Assembly (NCBI GenBank): GCA_009667805.1
Contig: CM019063.1
Span: 413,640,626-413,704,625 of the forward strand
DNA from: Leptobrachium leishanense
Lineage: Eukaryota > Chordata > Amphibia > Anura > Megophryidae
Direction: 5' to 3'
DNA length: 64,000 bases
Position numbers and translations under genes: made by a program. Positions 11,659 to 22,436 of the stretch are shown here, piece after piece. Positions within the stretch are counted from its first letter, which is position 1; every line of letters starts with the position of its first letter. Under the pieces are notes generated by a model. The model was not told where the DNA came from. It ran no database searches and worked only from the letters and a program-made list of their open reading frames with translations.

Positions 11659-12275
11659 ATAATGTACACAATAAACCACAGCAGTAAAGTAAAATGTGAG
11701 GTACTGGGTTCCGGTGACACCCGGTGAAATGGATATGAACCCGGGATGCAGTAAATAAATATGCGACAACAAACGGGTTGGTGAAAATAGCAGAAAAATA
11801 TATTGGATATCTGGAATTCTGGATACAAAACAAAAGGCAAGAATCTGTATAAATAATAATAGTCCTTGAAAAACAATGCAGATGATGGGGAAAACATAGT
11901 CACTTGAAAAAAGGAATCCGGATGATATAAATCTCTGGAGATTGAGTGAGGAGGAACGGTGGATTGTGGATGGAGGTCTTGAAGCAGGCAAAACAGAAGG
12001 GGGTCTCTATTCACAGTACCGGCAAGGATGATTCAGAGAGAGAGTCCAAGGGACTTATATCATCCGGATTCCCTTTTTCAAGTTTATTATTTTTACAGAT
12101 TCCTGCCTTTTTCTTTTGTATCCAGATATTCAATATATTTTTCTGCTATTTTCACCAACCCTTTTGTTGTCGCATATTTATTTACTGCATCCCGGGTTCA
12201 TATTCATTTCACCGGTGTCACTGGAACCCGGTGCCTGACATTTAACTTTACTGCTGTGGTTTATCTTGTACAGGG
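11659..12275. repeat. Large inverted repeat of LTR-end sequence
   Basis: Left arm about 11660-11935 and right arm about 12050-12270 are imperfect inverse copies, with a spacer of about 115 bp. The right arm reads GCATCCCGGGTTCATATTCATTTCACCGG, then CCCGGTGCCTGACA, then CTTTACTGCTGTGGTTTAT. CCGG...CCTGACA resembles the 3' end of the LTR at 23096-23961. Frames in the arms are incidental. Confidence 0.65.
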
Positions 12276-12596
12276 GTCTGGTACACAGGAATCAAACAGA
12301 ACGACACGAGTCGTTAACAATTACTCGTTCCCTAATACCAACTCTAATGCAACTGAGATGCTTTATTAGCTCATAGTATTTGCAAGGTGCTAATAGTTAC
12401 TGGCAAAAGTGGTGCATGACACTGCTGGTATCCTGACCTTGAGTCCGTTAGACTCCATGGAAACTTTCACAAGCTCGGAAACAGAATCCCACAGAAGGAC
12501 ATTTGAGAGCTATTTATACTTTGGTACTTTGAAGTTAGTGATGTGAGCATTTTTAGTAGTTCTTGTGTGTTTCCAAGCATATTTGAGCCATGTTGT

Positions 12597-13530
12597 ACCG
12601 GCTGGGTGGAGTAGAGGTAATGTCACTGCTCTGCATGGAGAGAGCCTGTGGAGTCATGGGTTCGATCCCAGCGAGCAACCTCTCCAGTAAGTGTCCTTGG
12701 CAAGACACCTAATGGTACATACTCGCCACCCAGGACTGTCAGGCGGACACACGTACCCGTAGGTAGTTACGGTCAGCCCTAGGCGAAACAGGAGGCTGGA
12801 ACCCTGACTGCGATACCAGTCCTTATAGTCGGCTGGGTTACGCAGTAGCTAGAGGTGAACCTATAAGGCAGGGACGTAGGCAAGGAGGAAGAAACCAGTC
12901 CTTAGGATGGCTGGTATAGAAACAGGACAGTAACGAGTACTGGAGAGTGTACGTCAGTAGTACACGTAAGTCGAAGGATAAGCTAGAGTAGGTATACAGG
13001 TAACCAGAAAACCCCAAAATCTAATCACAATACCAGTCCTTGAGGTGGCTGGGTTAAGTGATAGCGAGTAATAAAACAGCTCAGTACACAGGGAAAAACC
13101 AAATGCAGCGTCAGACACATAAGCCGGGTCAGAGGGATACAGAGATACTCAGAGTCGGTAGCCAAAAGCCAGGTCATACACAGTAAGTCAAATAAGAGTC
13201 TCAGAATATAGCACCAAAGGGTATAGCAAGCTAAAACCACGAAAGGGCACTGCAGAATGGAATAAGCAGGTTTAAATCTGGCGCCCTGTCAGCCGATTGG
13301 TCCATAGAGGTCACATGGGGTGTAGTGACGTCGAGCCGCTGGGGAAGCTAATTCCGGCACTGTCGGCGGCGCGTGCGCATACAGTGCAGAAGCCGGAGAT
13401 GGAGGAGACGCCGACCCCGGAACCGCGAGGAGGAGCGCCGGGCCGGAGAGCACCGCTGAGGCATGACAAGGACATACTTGAAAACAAGAGAAATCTTAAT
13501 GTATCCTTTCTGGTAAAATCCTTTCTCAAA
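12597..13530 (+). mobile_element. tRNA-headed SINE, split by an LTR insertion
   Basis: The head (12597-12736) has a box-A-like GGGTGGAGTAGAGG and a good box B, GGTTCGATCCC, the internal RNA polymerase III promoter of tRNA-derived SINEs. The body reads CTCTCCAGTAAGTGTCCTTGG ... TACTCGCCACCCAGGAC. The 3' module (CATACTTGAAAACAAGAGAAATC) resumes at 13474 after a 732-bp LTR. The uninterrupted copy at 31391-31600 shows the head and tail directly joined, proving the interruption. Confidence 0.8.
12737..13468. mobile_element. Solo LTR, 732 bp, perfect 5-bp TSD
   Basis: Starts TGTCAGGCGGACAC and ends GAGGCATGACA, with TG...CA termini typical of LTRs. AGGAC flanks it at 12732-12736 and 13469-13473. 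Three degenerate internal repeats contain CCAGTCCT...GGCTGG (near 12820, 12895, 13032). The last 120 bp are GC- and CpG-rich. No gag or pol lies beside it, so it looks like a solo LTR left by recombination. The 5-bp duplication and TGTCA/TGACA ends favour a Gypsy or ERV-type source, which I cannot resolve. Confidence 0.85.
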
Positions 13531-13621
13531 AAATGTAAGCATGTGTTTTTGTTTGAGCCCCAGCAGATGAATATTATGTTCTGGGGTATTAACCACGACT
13601 CTGTTTTAGGAAGCGTGTAGG

Positions 13622-14533
13622 CAGGGCCGGATTAACATAGGGGCTGAGGGAGCCTATGCCCCAGAATAGGCCCAGAGAAAGGATAACTAGGTCTGCATTG
13701 ATGGGCATTTGGACCCCTATATCTCTGAGCATGGCCTTTCCTATGATACCAAACATGACCAGGTTTTATTTAAAAATAAAATAATAAATATTTATTATTT
13801 CTTTCTAATACAGCAATATTTTACACTTTTCAATTATAAAGTGAACAATGATGCTGCACTAACTCACCACCTCATTTCTCATGTCACCAACAAGTGTGGA
13901 GGTGATGGCACAATCTGTTATTACGAATTGTTACATCCAAAACCTAAATGCCGCACTGCAGCAAAGAGCTCTGGGGGGCACGGACTTTGGAACCCTGTGT
14001 CACTAATCTTTACACCTCACAATGTCAAGTGAGATGTCATTGGACCAGTCATAGTCTAAACGTGACCATGTAAAATCTAAAAGAAAAGAAAAACATTTTT
14101 TATTTATATATTTTTAGTTCCAAAGCGATGGCATTGTCCATTTGTCACGTATAAGATGAGCAATAGCACTGTCATTACTCACCTTCTCATTTCCCACACT
14201 GGGAGCAAATTCAGTATTTTATACATAGTCATATTATTCATAAAACACCATCCCCCAAAACACAAGGGAAATATAATTTTTTTAAATTATTTGGTTAAAA
14301 TTGTATGTTTTCTCAGAAAATTGCAGTAACAGGTTCACATTTCAATTTCATAACACAAATTCCCTATAGAATATGTAAAACAAATATATAACCACAAAGG
14401 TTTGGATGAAAAAATTTGAAAAAAATAATTTTACACATTGAAATCTGAATGGAAATTTCCTCACACAGTAACTGCCTGGTTAGATATAGCCATACATCAG
14501 CTCCAGACCCATAGAGATCTTAATCAGGCCCCG
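13622..14533. mobile_element. Older non-autonomous hAT, interrupted at its TSD
   Basis: Left end CAGGGCCGGATTAACAT; the right end GATCTTAATCAGGCCCCG is its inverse with four mismatches. The left flank is CGTGTAGG (13614-13621). The right flank, read across the later hAT at 14541-16472, is TGTGTAGG (14534-14540 plus 16481), 7 of 8 matching. Internal sequence (GAGCATGGCCTTTC, CAATTATAAAGTGAACAATG) also occurs inverted at 47120-47380. Confidence 0.7.
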
Positions 14534-14614
14534 TGTGTAGCAGGGGCGGATCCAGAGACTAGTCTCGGGAGGGGCACTGACAGAAAATAAGGTGTTTTAG
14601 CAGAGAGCCCGACT

Positions 14615-14880
14615 CACGAGAATTTACAGAGGGCCCGGCTCACAGGAGCTTACAATCTAGAGGAGCAGAGGGCCCGGCTCACAGGAGCTTACAATCTAGA
14701 AGAGCAGAGGGCACCCAGGAGCTTACAATCTAGAGGAGCAGAGGGCACCCAGGAGCTTACAATCTAGAGGAGCAGAGGGCACCCAGGAGCTTACAATCTA
14801 GAGGAGCAGAGGACACCCAGGAGCTTACAATAGAGGAGCAGAAGGCACCCCGGATTTTACAATCTAGAGGAGCAGAGAGC
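14615..14880 (+). repeat. 34-39 bp tandem repeat, about 7 units
   Basis: The unit is roughly AGGAGCTTACAATCTAGAGG followed by AGCAGAGGGCACCC. The first two units are longer because they carry GGCCCGGCTCAC. Units become irregular at the right edge, where the next array begins. Confidence 0.88.
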
Positions 14881-14885
14881 CCCCA

Positions 14886-16122
14886 GCTCACACATGGATT
14901 TGCCCCCAGCTCATGGATTTGCCCAGCTCACACATGGATTTGCCCCAGCTCACACATGGATTTTCCCCAGCTCACACATGGATTTGCCCCCAGCTCATGG
15001 ATTTGCCCCCAGCTCATGGATTTGCCCCAGTTCATGGATTTGCCCAGCTCATGGATTTGCCCCCAGGTCATGGATTTGCCCCAGCTCATGGATTTGCCCA
15101 GCTCATGGATTTGCCCCCAGCTCATGGATTTGCACAGCTCATGGATTTGCCCAGCTCATGGATTTGCCCCAGGTCATGGATTTGCCCCCAGCTCATGGAT
15201 TTGCCCCCAGCTCATGGATTTGCCCAGCTCATGGATTTGCCCCCAGCTCATGGATTTGCCCAGCTCATGGATTTGCCCCAGCTCATGGATTTGCCCAGCT
15301 CAGATTTGCCTCCAGCTCATGGATTTGCCCAGCTCATGGATTTGCCCCCAGCTCATGGATTTGCCCCCAGGTCATGGATTTGCCCAGCTCATGGATTTGC
15401 CCCCAGCTCATGGATTTGCCCCCAGCTCATGGATTTGCCCCCAGGTCATGGATTTGCCCAGCTCATGGATTTGCCCCCAGGTCATGGATTTGCCCCAGCT
15501 CATGGATTTGCCCCAGCTCACACATGGATTTGCCCCAGCTCACACATGGATTTTCCCCAGCTCATGGATTTGCCCAGCTCATGGATTTGCCCCAGGTCAT
15601 GGATTTGCCCCCAGATCATGGATTTGCCCAGCTCATGGATTTGCCCCCAGGTCATGGATTTGCCCCCAGGTCATGGATTTGCCCCAGCTCATGGATTTGC
15701 CCAGCTCATGGATTTGCCCCCAGCTCATGGATTTGCCCCCAGGTCATGGATTTGCCCAGCTCATGGATTTGCCCCCAGGTCATGGATTTGCCCCCAGCTC
15801 ATGGATTTGCCCCAGCTCACACATGGATTTGCCCCAGCTCACACATGGATTTTCCCCAGCTCATGGATTTGCCCCAGCTCACACATGGATTTGCCCCCAG
15901 CTCATGGATTTGCCCCCAGCTCATGGATTTGCCCAGCTCATGGATTTGCCCAGCTCATGGATTTGCCCCCAGCTCATGGATTTGCCCAGCTCATGGATTT
16001 GCCCCCAGGTCATGGATTTGCCCCCAGCTCATGGATTTGCCCCAGGTCATGGATTTGCCCCCAGGTCATGGATTTGCCAGCTCATGGATTTGCCCAGCTT
16101 ACACATGGATTTGCCCAGCTCT
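14886..16122 (+). repeat. 18-20 bp minisatellite, over 60 units
   Basis: The unit is CAGCTCATGGATTTGCCC plus zero to two extra C. Variants are CAGGTCATGG and CAGCTCACACATGG. The varying C-run shifts the frame at almost every unit, which is why frames of 415-486 codons, all reading versions of MDLPPAHGFA, exist in all three plus frames. They are not genes. A related array is in another hAT at 44776-45180, in opposite orientation. Confidence 0.93.
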
Positions 16123-16481
16123 CACCTGGATATTGTTGCTCCAGCTCCGGCAGGGGTTGAGGGGACCCAGATGCAGGGCAGTGCGGGAGTGCCTGCCCGG
16201 TCCTGAAGAGTCCGTCCTGTTGAAGGGGATGCGGCTGCGTGGCGTGCGTGCGCAGGTCACGTGGTCCGGCCAGTCAGGTGGTACAGAGACTCAGTACCAC
16301 CTGATTAGCCAGACACGTGACCGGCTGCGCCTGCACGCAGCCGCTTCCCTTTAACAGGACGGACTCTTCAGGACCGGGCAGCAGCACTCCCGCACTGCCC
16401 GGCATCTGGGTCCCCGGCTCAAATCTCGGGGGGGGCAATTGCCCCGTTGCCCCCCCCCTGGATCCGCCCCTGGTGTGTAGG

Positions 16482-17189
16482 TGAACATGCATCGACCGGC
16501 GAGTGTGAGTTCCTTCCTATGCATATACTGGAGAGGCGATCACTCCTCTGCTGGACAGACATTGTTCAGAGGGAGTTCTACTCCCAGCTCTCTTTTTTAC
16601 ATTTCGAGAGTTAGGCGTGTAAGCTAATCTGTTGAAAATTTTTACGACTGATATTTTTTCAGTTAACATAGCTGATAAAACAAAATAATAAAATCATCAA
16701 CTACATTCTTAAAAACAGTTTTTGTACAAAGAGCTTATTGGAAAGAGTCTGCTCATTGAGCAACGAACTATGGTCTTAAAACAGATTGGTAACATTTTAT
16801 CCAAATAATCTACAATATGAATAATATTGTCAATACAGAATAATTTTTTATCCAATCCATGTCATTCTCTTTTAAAGATTTAAACATACTAAACTAGCTT
16901 TATCTATACCCATTTTGAAAACTCACAAAATACCTTCACTTTAACTAAAGTGTGCTGTTTTATTTCATTTTTTTATTAAGGAGGTAGGAAAAAACACATT
17001 ATTTTATCTATACGTCATAAACAGCAACACAAAGATACTGTTAGAGCACCATGTATACAACTATAACCAGTCCAACAAGGGACATTGAGGCCTGACCATA
17101 AAGATCCTTAAATGGATCTATAACAACACATATCACAGGAGACCCTCTACTTCACACACAGGGGAATAACCCCAAAGAAATACAAGCAA
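16482..17189. other. AT-rich unassigned stretch
   Basis: No ORF or TE terminus recognised beyond the flank of the preceding hAT pair. Confidence 0.45.
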
Positions 17190-17330
17190 CAATCCACGCC
17201 ACAAAAGGCTAATGTGGAGATGACTCGAATAAAACCAAAATACTTTATTACATGTATAATTGTAAAAAGATACTCAATAGCTATACTGCATTTAGGGGTA
17301 TTGTTTTTCAGCTGAGTTTGTGTAAATATA

Positions 17331-18529
17331 CACTCACTAGCCACTGTATTAGGTACATCTTTGCTAGTACCGAGTTGGACCCCATTCCGCCTTCAGAACT
17401 GCCTTAATTCTTCATGGCATACATTCAACAAGGTGTTGGAAACATTCCTCAAAGATTTTGATCCATATTGACATGATAGCATCGTACAGTTGCTGCAGAT
17501 TTGTCAGCTGCACATCCATGATGCGAATCTCCCATTCTACCACATCCCAACAGTGCTCTATTGGATTGAGATCTGGGGACTGTGGAGGCCATTGGAGTAC
17601 AGTGAACTCATTGTCATGTTCAGGAAACCAGTTTGAGATGATTTGAGCTTTGTGACATTGTGCAAGCTGCTGGAAGTAGCCATCAGAAGATGGGTACACT
17701 GTGCTAATAAAGGGATGGACATGGGCAGCAATAATACTCAGGTAGGTCGTGGGATTTAAACGATGCTCAATTGGTACTAAGAGGCCCAATGTGTGCCAAG
17801 AAATATCCCCCACACCATTACACCACCACCAGCCTGAACCACTGATACAAGTCAGGATGGATCCTTCTTTCATGTTGTTTACACCAAATTCCTACCCTAC
17901 CATCTGAATGTCGCAGCTGAAATTGAAACTCATCAGACCAGGCAACGTTTTCCCAAATATTTATTGTCCAATTATGGTGAGCTTCTGCGAATTATAGCCT
18001 CAGTTTCCTGTTCTTAGCTGATTAGGGCGGCACCTGGTGTGGTCTTCTGCTGCTGTAGCCCATCTGCTTCAAGGTTCGACGTGTTGTGCGTTCAGAGATG
18101 GTATTCAGCATACCTTTGTTGTAACAAGTTACTTTTGCCTTTCTTTCATCTCATACCATTCTCCTCTGACCTCTGGCATCAACAAGGCATTTCTGTCCAC
18201 ACAACCGTCGCTCACTGGATGTTTTCTCTTTTTCAGACCATTCTCTGTACACCCTAGAGTTGGTTGTGCGTGAAAATCCCAGTAGATCAGCAGTTTTTGA
18301 AATACTCAGACCAGCCCGTCTGGCACCAACAACCATGCCACATTCAAAGTCACTTAAATACCCTTTCTTCCCCATTTTGATACCAAGTTTGAACTTCAGC
18401 AAGTCGTCTTCACCATGTCTAAAAAGAAGCCTAAATGCATTGAGTTGCTGCTGCTTTGTGACTAGCTGATTATTTACTTGTGCTAACAAGCAATTGAACA
18501 GGTGTACCTTATAAAGTGGCCGGTGAGTG
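17331..18529 (-). mobile_element. Tc1-like transposon, 1,199 bp, degenerate
   Basis: TA flanks at 17329-17330 and 18530-18531. Ends: CACTCACTAGCCACTGTATTAGGTAC and the inverse of GGTACACCTTATAAAGTGGCCGGTGAGTG type, the familiar vertebrate Tc1 family whose ends read CACTCACYRGCCACTTTAT. The transposase is encoded on the minus strand in two decayed pieces. Confidence 0.9.
17412..17873 (-). pseudogene. Tc1 transposase C-terminal core, catalytic Asp lost
   Basis: [19 protein letters not shown] carries the third catalytic residue (Glu of NPIEH) of the DDE RNase-H-like core. The expected FQQDNAPCH-type block reads FQQLAQCHKA, so the second catalytic Asp is missing. The N-terminal third of this frame is out of register. 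It could not cut DNA. Confidence 0.82.
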
Positions 18530-18540
18530 TATGTTCTCAT
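18151..18540 (-). pseudogene. Tc1 transposase N-terminus (helix-turn-helix)
   Basis: The minus frame includes MGKKGYLSDFECGMVVGARR followed by AGLSISKTADLLGFSRTT, the paired-like helix-turn-helix that binds Tc1 TIRs. The natural start is the MGKKG methionine near 18375; the frame upstream of it is non-coding leader. It runs out near 18151, and the catalytic core continues in another frame at 17412-17873 after stops and indels. Dead copy. Confidence 0.8.
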
Positions 18541-18830
18541 CTCGTCTTCGTAGCAGTCTATATGTGATTTTATGTGAGTCTCTTATGTGATTTTATTTGA
18601 GTCATCTCTACGCTAGCCTTTAGTGGCGTGGATTGTACCATTTATACAGAATTCAAGTGAAAGCACAAGGACAAAGAAACCTGACAAGTTCCTGAAGGGG
18701 CAGAAGAACATTTCAAGAAATCTATTTGGTTCAGTTGAAGAGGTCGTACTGGAAAATGAGGAAAAATGTGGACAGGAAATGATAAAAAGAGACTAAAACA
18801 CTAAAACAAGAAAGCAAGATAGATACCTTG

Positions 18831-19345
18831 AGTATACTCGAGTATACCGCTAGAATTTGGTGACAAAAATTTACCTCAAAATTGGAGGGGTCGTGTTATA
18901 TTCGAGACATCTGCATTGCGTGTAAAAAAAAAAACTTGACTTGCTCATGGATCCCAAGTCTCCGTGACTAGCGGTGGATGAGCCTGCCTGCTAGAGCCGG
19001 AGGTCAAAAAACGACACCTCCTGGCGTGCTGGCTATTGGTGAATGATTCATGCTGTCATCTCGCTCCGCCAGCCATCTGTATCGCAAGTAAGAAGACGGC
19101 TGCCCAGTGGCTTCATACTTAGTAACAACTACAATCATTCTAGAGCAGAGCATCCTGGCCTGAGGGGGAGCCCGACTGTGTTAAGAAAAACTGGAAGGAT
19201 TTTAATGGTTTGCCAGTATAGTATACTTTTATAATTTTGCTCCTCACGTTATATTCGAGTCTTGAGTATTCTCTCATTTTCATAATAAATCTCTATCCAT
19301 TGCGTTATATTCGGGTCGTGCTATACTCGAGTATCTACGGTATGT
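18831..19345. mobile_element. Palindromic MITE with TACTCGAGTATA ends
   Basis: Left: CCTTGAGTATACTCGAGTATA, then GGTCGTGTTATATTCGAG. Right: GTTATATTCGGGTCGTGCTATACTCGAGTATC. Ends and subterminal blocks are inverse of one another. No coding capacity; superfamily not resolved, and the target duplication is unclear. Confidence 0.6.
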
Positions 19346-20590
19346 GAGGAATTGCAAACAAACAGTATAGACTAGTGCAGTTCTGTGAAGATACCTGTCA
19401 CACATTGGAGATGTGGGATGGTCCGCAATGGGTTTTGATACACCAACCATTAGAAAGTAACTAGACTGTAGTCAGTCATTTCCAATGGAAGCCTTGTTTT
19501 AGCATTGATCCCTGATATAAATGCTACATGCAATCATTATTTAAACATGCACTGTAATATTGGAATGGTTGAAACACCTCGCACCTTGTTAACACTTTAT
19601 CCAAATGCATTTTCCAGTGGCTCAGTTTGCTTTACTCCATCTAAAGGATTACTTGTGTAATGTACATTAGCCATACAAGTATGTTTTTGTTTCATGAATA
19701 AGCGATACCATAAGTGTAATTAAAATCCAACTTAATTTAGTCCCAACTGCGCTCAAGAGCGTTGTAACATATTACTTACTATGGTGTTCATGCTGCTTTT
19801 GATGTTCCAATATTTGGAACTTTTGACTCATGGGGAATTTGTGTTAAATTTGGCACCTGTGGTATAAAGAGAAATTGTATATAGTGGAATAAACTATAAA
19901 GGGAATTTTAACCCTTCGGCACCAGACACAGCACAAGTGGCATACATAATTCACAAATCGTTCTTTTAATCTTTGAAACTATTTCTGAAAATTATATTTT
20001 AGAAGGCTATTCAATAATAATAACGGAAATACATTTTCAGTCATAGAATTATATTTATCTGTTCAGTTATAACCATTTTTGTTCGAATGCTCACATGTAG
20101 GAATCTGCTCAAAAAGACCTAGGACAAAGTAGAAAAATGTGAGAATAATCACCAGGTGTAAAATAACCTACATTGACAGATTGAATGAGGTTATATGCCA
20201 TTTAACATAGGCAATAGGTAGGACACATCATGCATGGAGTGCACCGTACTCTTACATCTGTACAATTGGACCATCATTGTGACAGACTTTCAAATGAAAA
20301 ATGGAGGATATGGCTTCATGTACTCTGTAGCATAGCAGTTGTCCCACCAATAGAAGACTTAACCTGTGCATGATTGCAACACATGACAACAGGGGATCTT
20401 TAGGGTTTAAAGGAAATGGAGCTTTAATGTTGATAGGGGTTGTACTATGAATCAGAATTCTCTATTGCCAAGCTCTTTATAAAAGAGCCTATGAACTATT
20501 TTGGGGATATTGAGAGAACCAGGTGTTAGTTCAATCACCAAGAGGTGTGATCTTCCAGTAAAGTCTGCTGTTGAGTTTCTTAGAATATAC
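19346..20590. other. Unassigned stretch, no repeat recognised
   Basis: No ORF, TIR or tandem array seen. Plausibly unique host DNA. Confidence 0.4.
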
Positions 20591-20592
20591 TA

Positions 20593-20722
20593 ACGGGGTT
20601 ATTCAGAGAAAGGTGAAACTCTGGAGAACTTTTGGAGAAGTTAAAATTCTATCAGGGTTATTCAGAGAAAGGTGAAAATCAGGAGAATTGGCAGGAGAAG
20701 GGAACAATCTAGATCAAATTTG
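20593..20722 (+). mobile_element. Two tandem left ends of the TA-target MITE
   Basis: GGGGTTATTCAGAGAAAGG (from 20594) and TCAGGGTTATTCAGAGAAAGG (from 20652, preceded by TA) repeat head to tail, about 56 bp apart. Neither has its right end. Internal sequence of the second (GGAGAATTGGCAGGAGAAGG, CAATCTAGATCAAAT) matches the copy at 785. Confidence 0.7.
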
Positions 20723-22433
20723 TTTTTCACATTCGTACAATACTAAATGATTCAAAGATTGTAAATGTTGATTTATATTAAAAATCTAATTTTCGCTAGT
20801 TTGCATTTCAATTCAATAATTTGAATACAAGCTGTTTTCATTGTGCATAAAAATTTTATATGGTAAAAAAAAGGCTGTATGTCATGTTGTCATGTGCACG
20901 CATCAAATGTCTTATCCAGCCATTGCACTCTGACGGTTATTGCTAGTCTCTATGCAAAGCCAGGCACAGGGAAAAAAAATCTACAATTTCGTTGAAAAAG
21001 CGAAACCTATACTTTGTAAGGAATATTTAACATCTGCACGCTATAACGAAAAGAAAATCTATTCTGTCTTCTGCTAAATCTAAAAAATAAAGAGAGCGAT
21101 GAGCCAGGAGAAGCTAGCGTAGCAGAGGAAACGCATGCTTGGTAGTATGAACTCTTCTAGTAGGGGTTTAATATGTAGTACATAAAAAAACTAATATCTG
21201 AGCTGTTGTGGGTCCAATGTATTATTTTATACATTTTGTGCTTTCTGACGTGACTTTATATCCATAACACTCCACTTGGGATAACTCCCAAAACGAGCTC
21301 CCGTGGTAGTAAATTTCTTCTGCGTTCTGACCTTGCTTTAAAAGAACTGTCTCCTTCAATTATCATGAAACTTTCCTTTTAATCGCAAGGGATGACCTTG
21401 TATTATCTATACAGGATAAAATATTCTTCTGAGAATTCCTTGTTTGGACCTTGAACTTAATCATAGTTAAAATCTCTCTTTCCCTTTTTTATCAATATTC
21501 TCCTCTGCTAAACCACTCAAAATGTTTCTACAATCTGTTATTTACCCTGCGTTCGCTATCTTAGCTGAATTGTAGCAACACGGTAACTCGTGCCTTCAAT
21601 ATGTATTATCTGGTCATTTAATGGATACATGTTAAGGGTGATAATAAGGTGCAGAATTTCATCTGGCTCGTGATTGATCTACAAGGCTGATACTGTCTTT
21701 ATCTAGCAATACAATGAATTCTCTCAACGCATGTTAAATTAAATCCATTTCTCCTATTCTACCCATCATTACATGACATTCAAAGTCTAAACAAGTATAA
21801 CTACTGCTTGTGATTAAACAGCCTTTGAATTACCACTGCTTGCTAACAATAGAGAAAAAATGCCCAGCGCTCGAAAGATTGCACATTCATACCTCAGAGA
21901 CACAGACTTAATTGTTTCCCTGGGCAACTAAATCTGTACATTGTGTTGAAAAATAGCAACATATTTGACCTAGAAAGCATCTAATTTTAAAACACATGAC
22001 CTCCATTCCTAGAGCGCCATTTGTGATTGCAGAAGACTCGGTAATTATTGCAGGTCCACTCACAGACATTTATGGCTCGCTTGGTATTCTAATTTGTATG
22101 ATAACTTCAATCACAACTGTAACATACAATAATTTGCACTTTCACACATCCTCCGCTTTTTATGGGATGCACAAAGGGTTTTGAATAACCAACTCTTTAT
22201 TCTTCCAGTGGCAAAAAAGAAAACTGCCAGCTCTCAAATCTGGGACAAAAGAGGGCGAGGAGGGGGGGAGAGAAAGCAAACCCTAAATCTGATACCACTT
22301 TAAAGAGGAGAGGGTCTACTCTTGCTGTGTTCAAATAAATAATTCAGAACAAATAGTTCATGGACTGATACCGGCTGTCATTGTGTAGTGACCAGAGCTG
22401 AGTGGAGTCACCAGTGTATATATATTTAAACCC
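20723..22433. other. AT-rich unassigned stretch, no repeat recognised
   Basis: About 1.7 kb without recognisable TE termini or coding signal. The largest frame (21996-22184) has no recognised motif. One of the better candidates for single-copy host sequence. Confidence 0.4.
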
Positions 22434-22436
22434 TGA

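Larger units (their letters stand above)
14541..16472. mobile_element. hAT element, 1,932 bp, filled with minisatellites
   Basis: Flanked by GTGTGTAG at 14533-14540 and 16473-16480. TIR: CAGGGGCGGATCCAG and CTGGATCCGCCCCTG. No transposase. Between the ends lie a 34-39 bp array, a 1.2-kb array of 18-20 bp units, and a terminal inverted segment (16200-16400) where TCCTGAAGAGTCCGTCCTGTT pairs with its inverse. Long open frames in all three plus frames come from the array. Confidence 0.88.
17190..18635. repeat. Inverted repeat (47-bp arms) hosting a Tc1 element
   Basis: Left arm 17190-17236 (CAATCCACGCCACAAAAGGC ...) pairs with right arm 18589-18635 (... GCCTTTAGTGGCGTGGATTG). The arms are about 85 percent complementary. 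The Tc1 element between them accounts for most of the spacer, so the original palindrome was roughly 250 bp, in the size range of a MITE. Confidence 0.7.

Noticed and set aside
11618..12369. Several 70-119 codon frames in both directions
   Set aside because: They mirror each other because the region is an inverted repeat; no motif is recognised.
12601..12680. Possible functional tRNA gene (box A and box B present)
   Set aside because: The acceptor and anticodon arms do not fold as a tRNA, and the same head occurs in another SINE copy at 31391.
14894..16354. Three overlapping long plus-strand reading frames (415-486 codons)
   Set aside because: They translate a tandem array with no stop codon; identical peptide repeats in three frames rule out coding selection.
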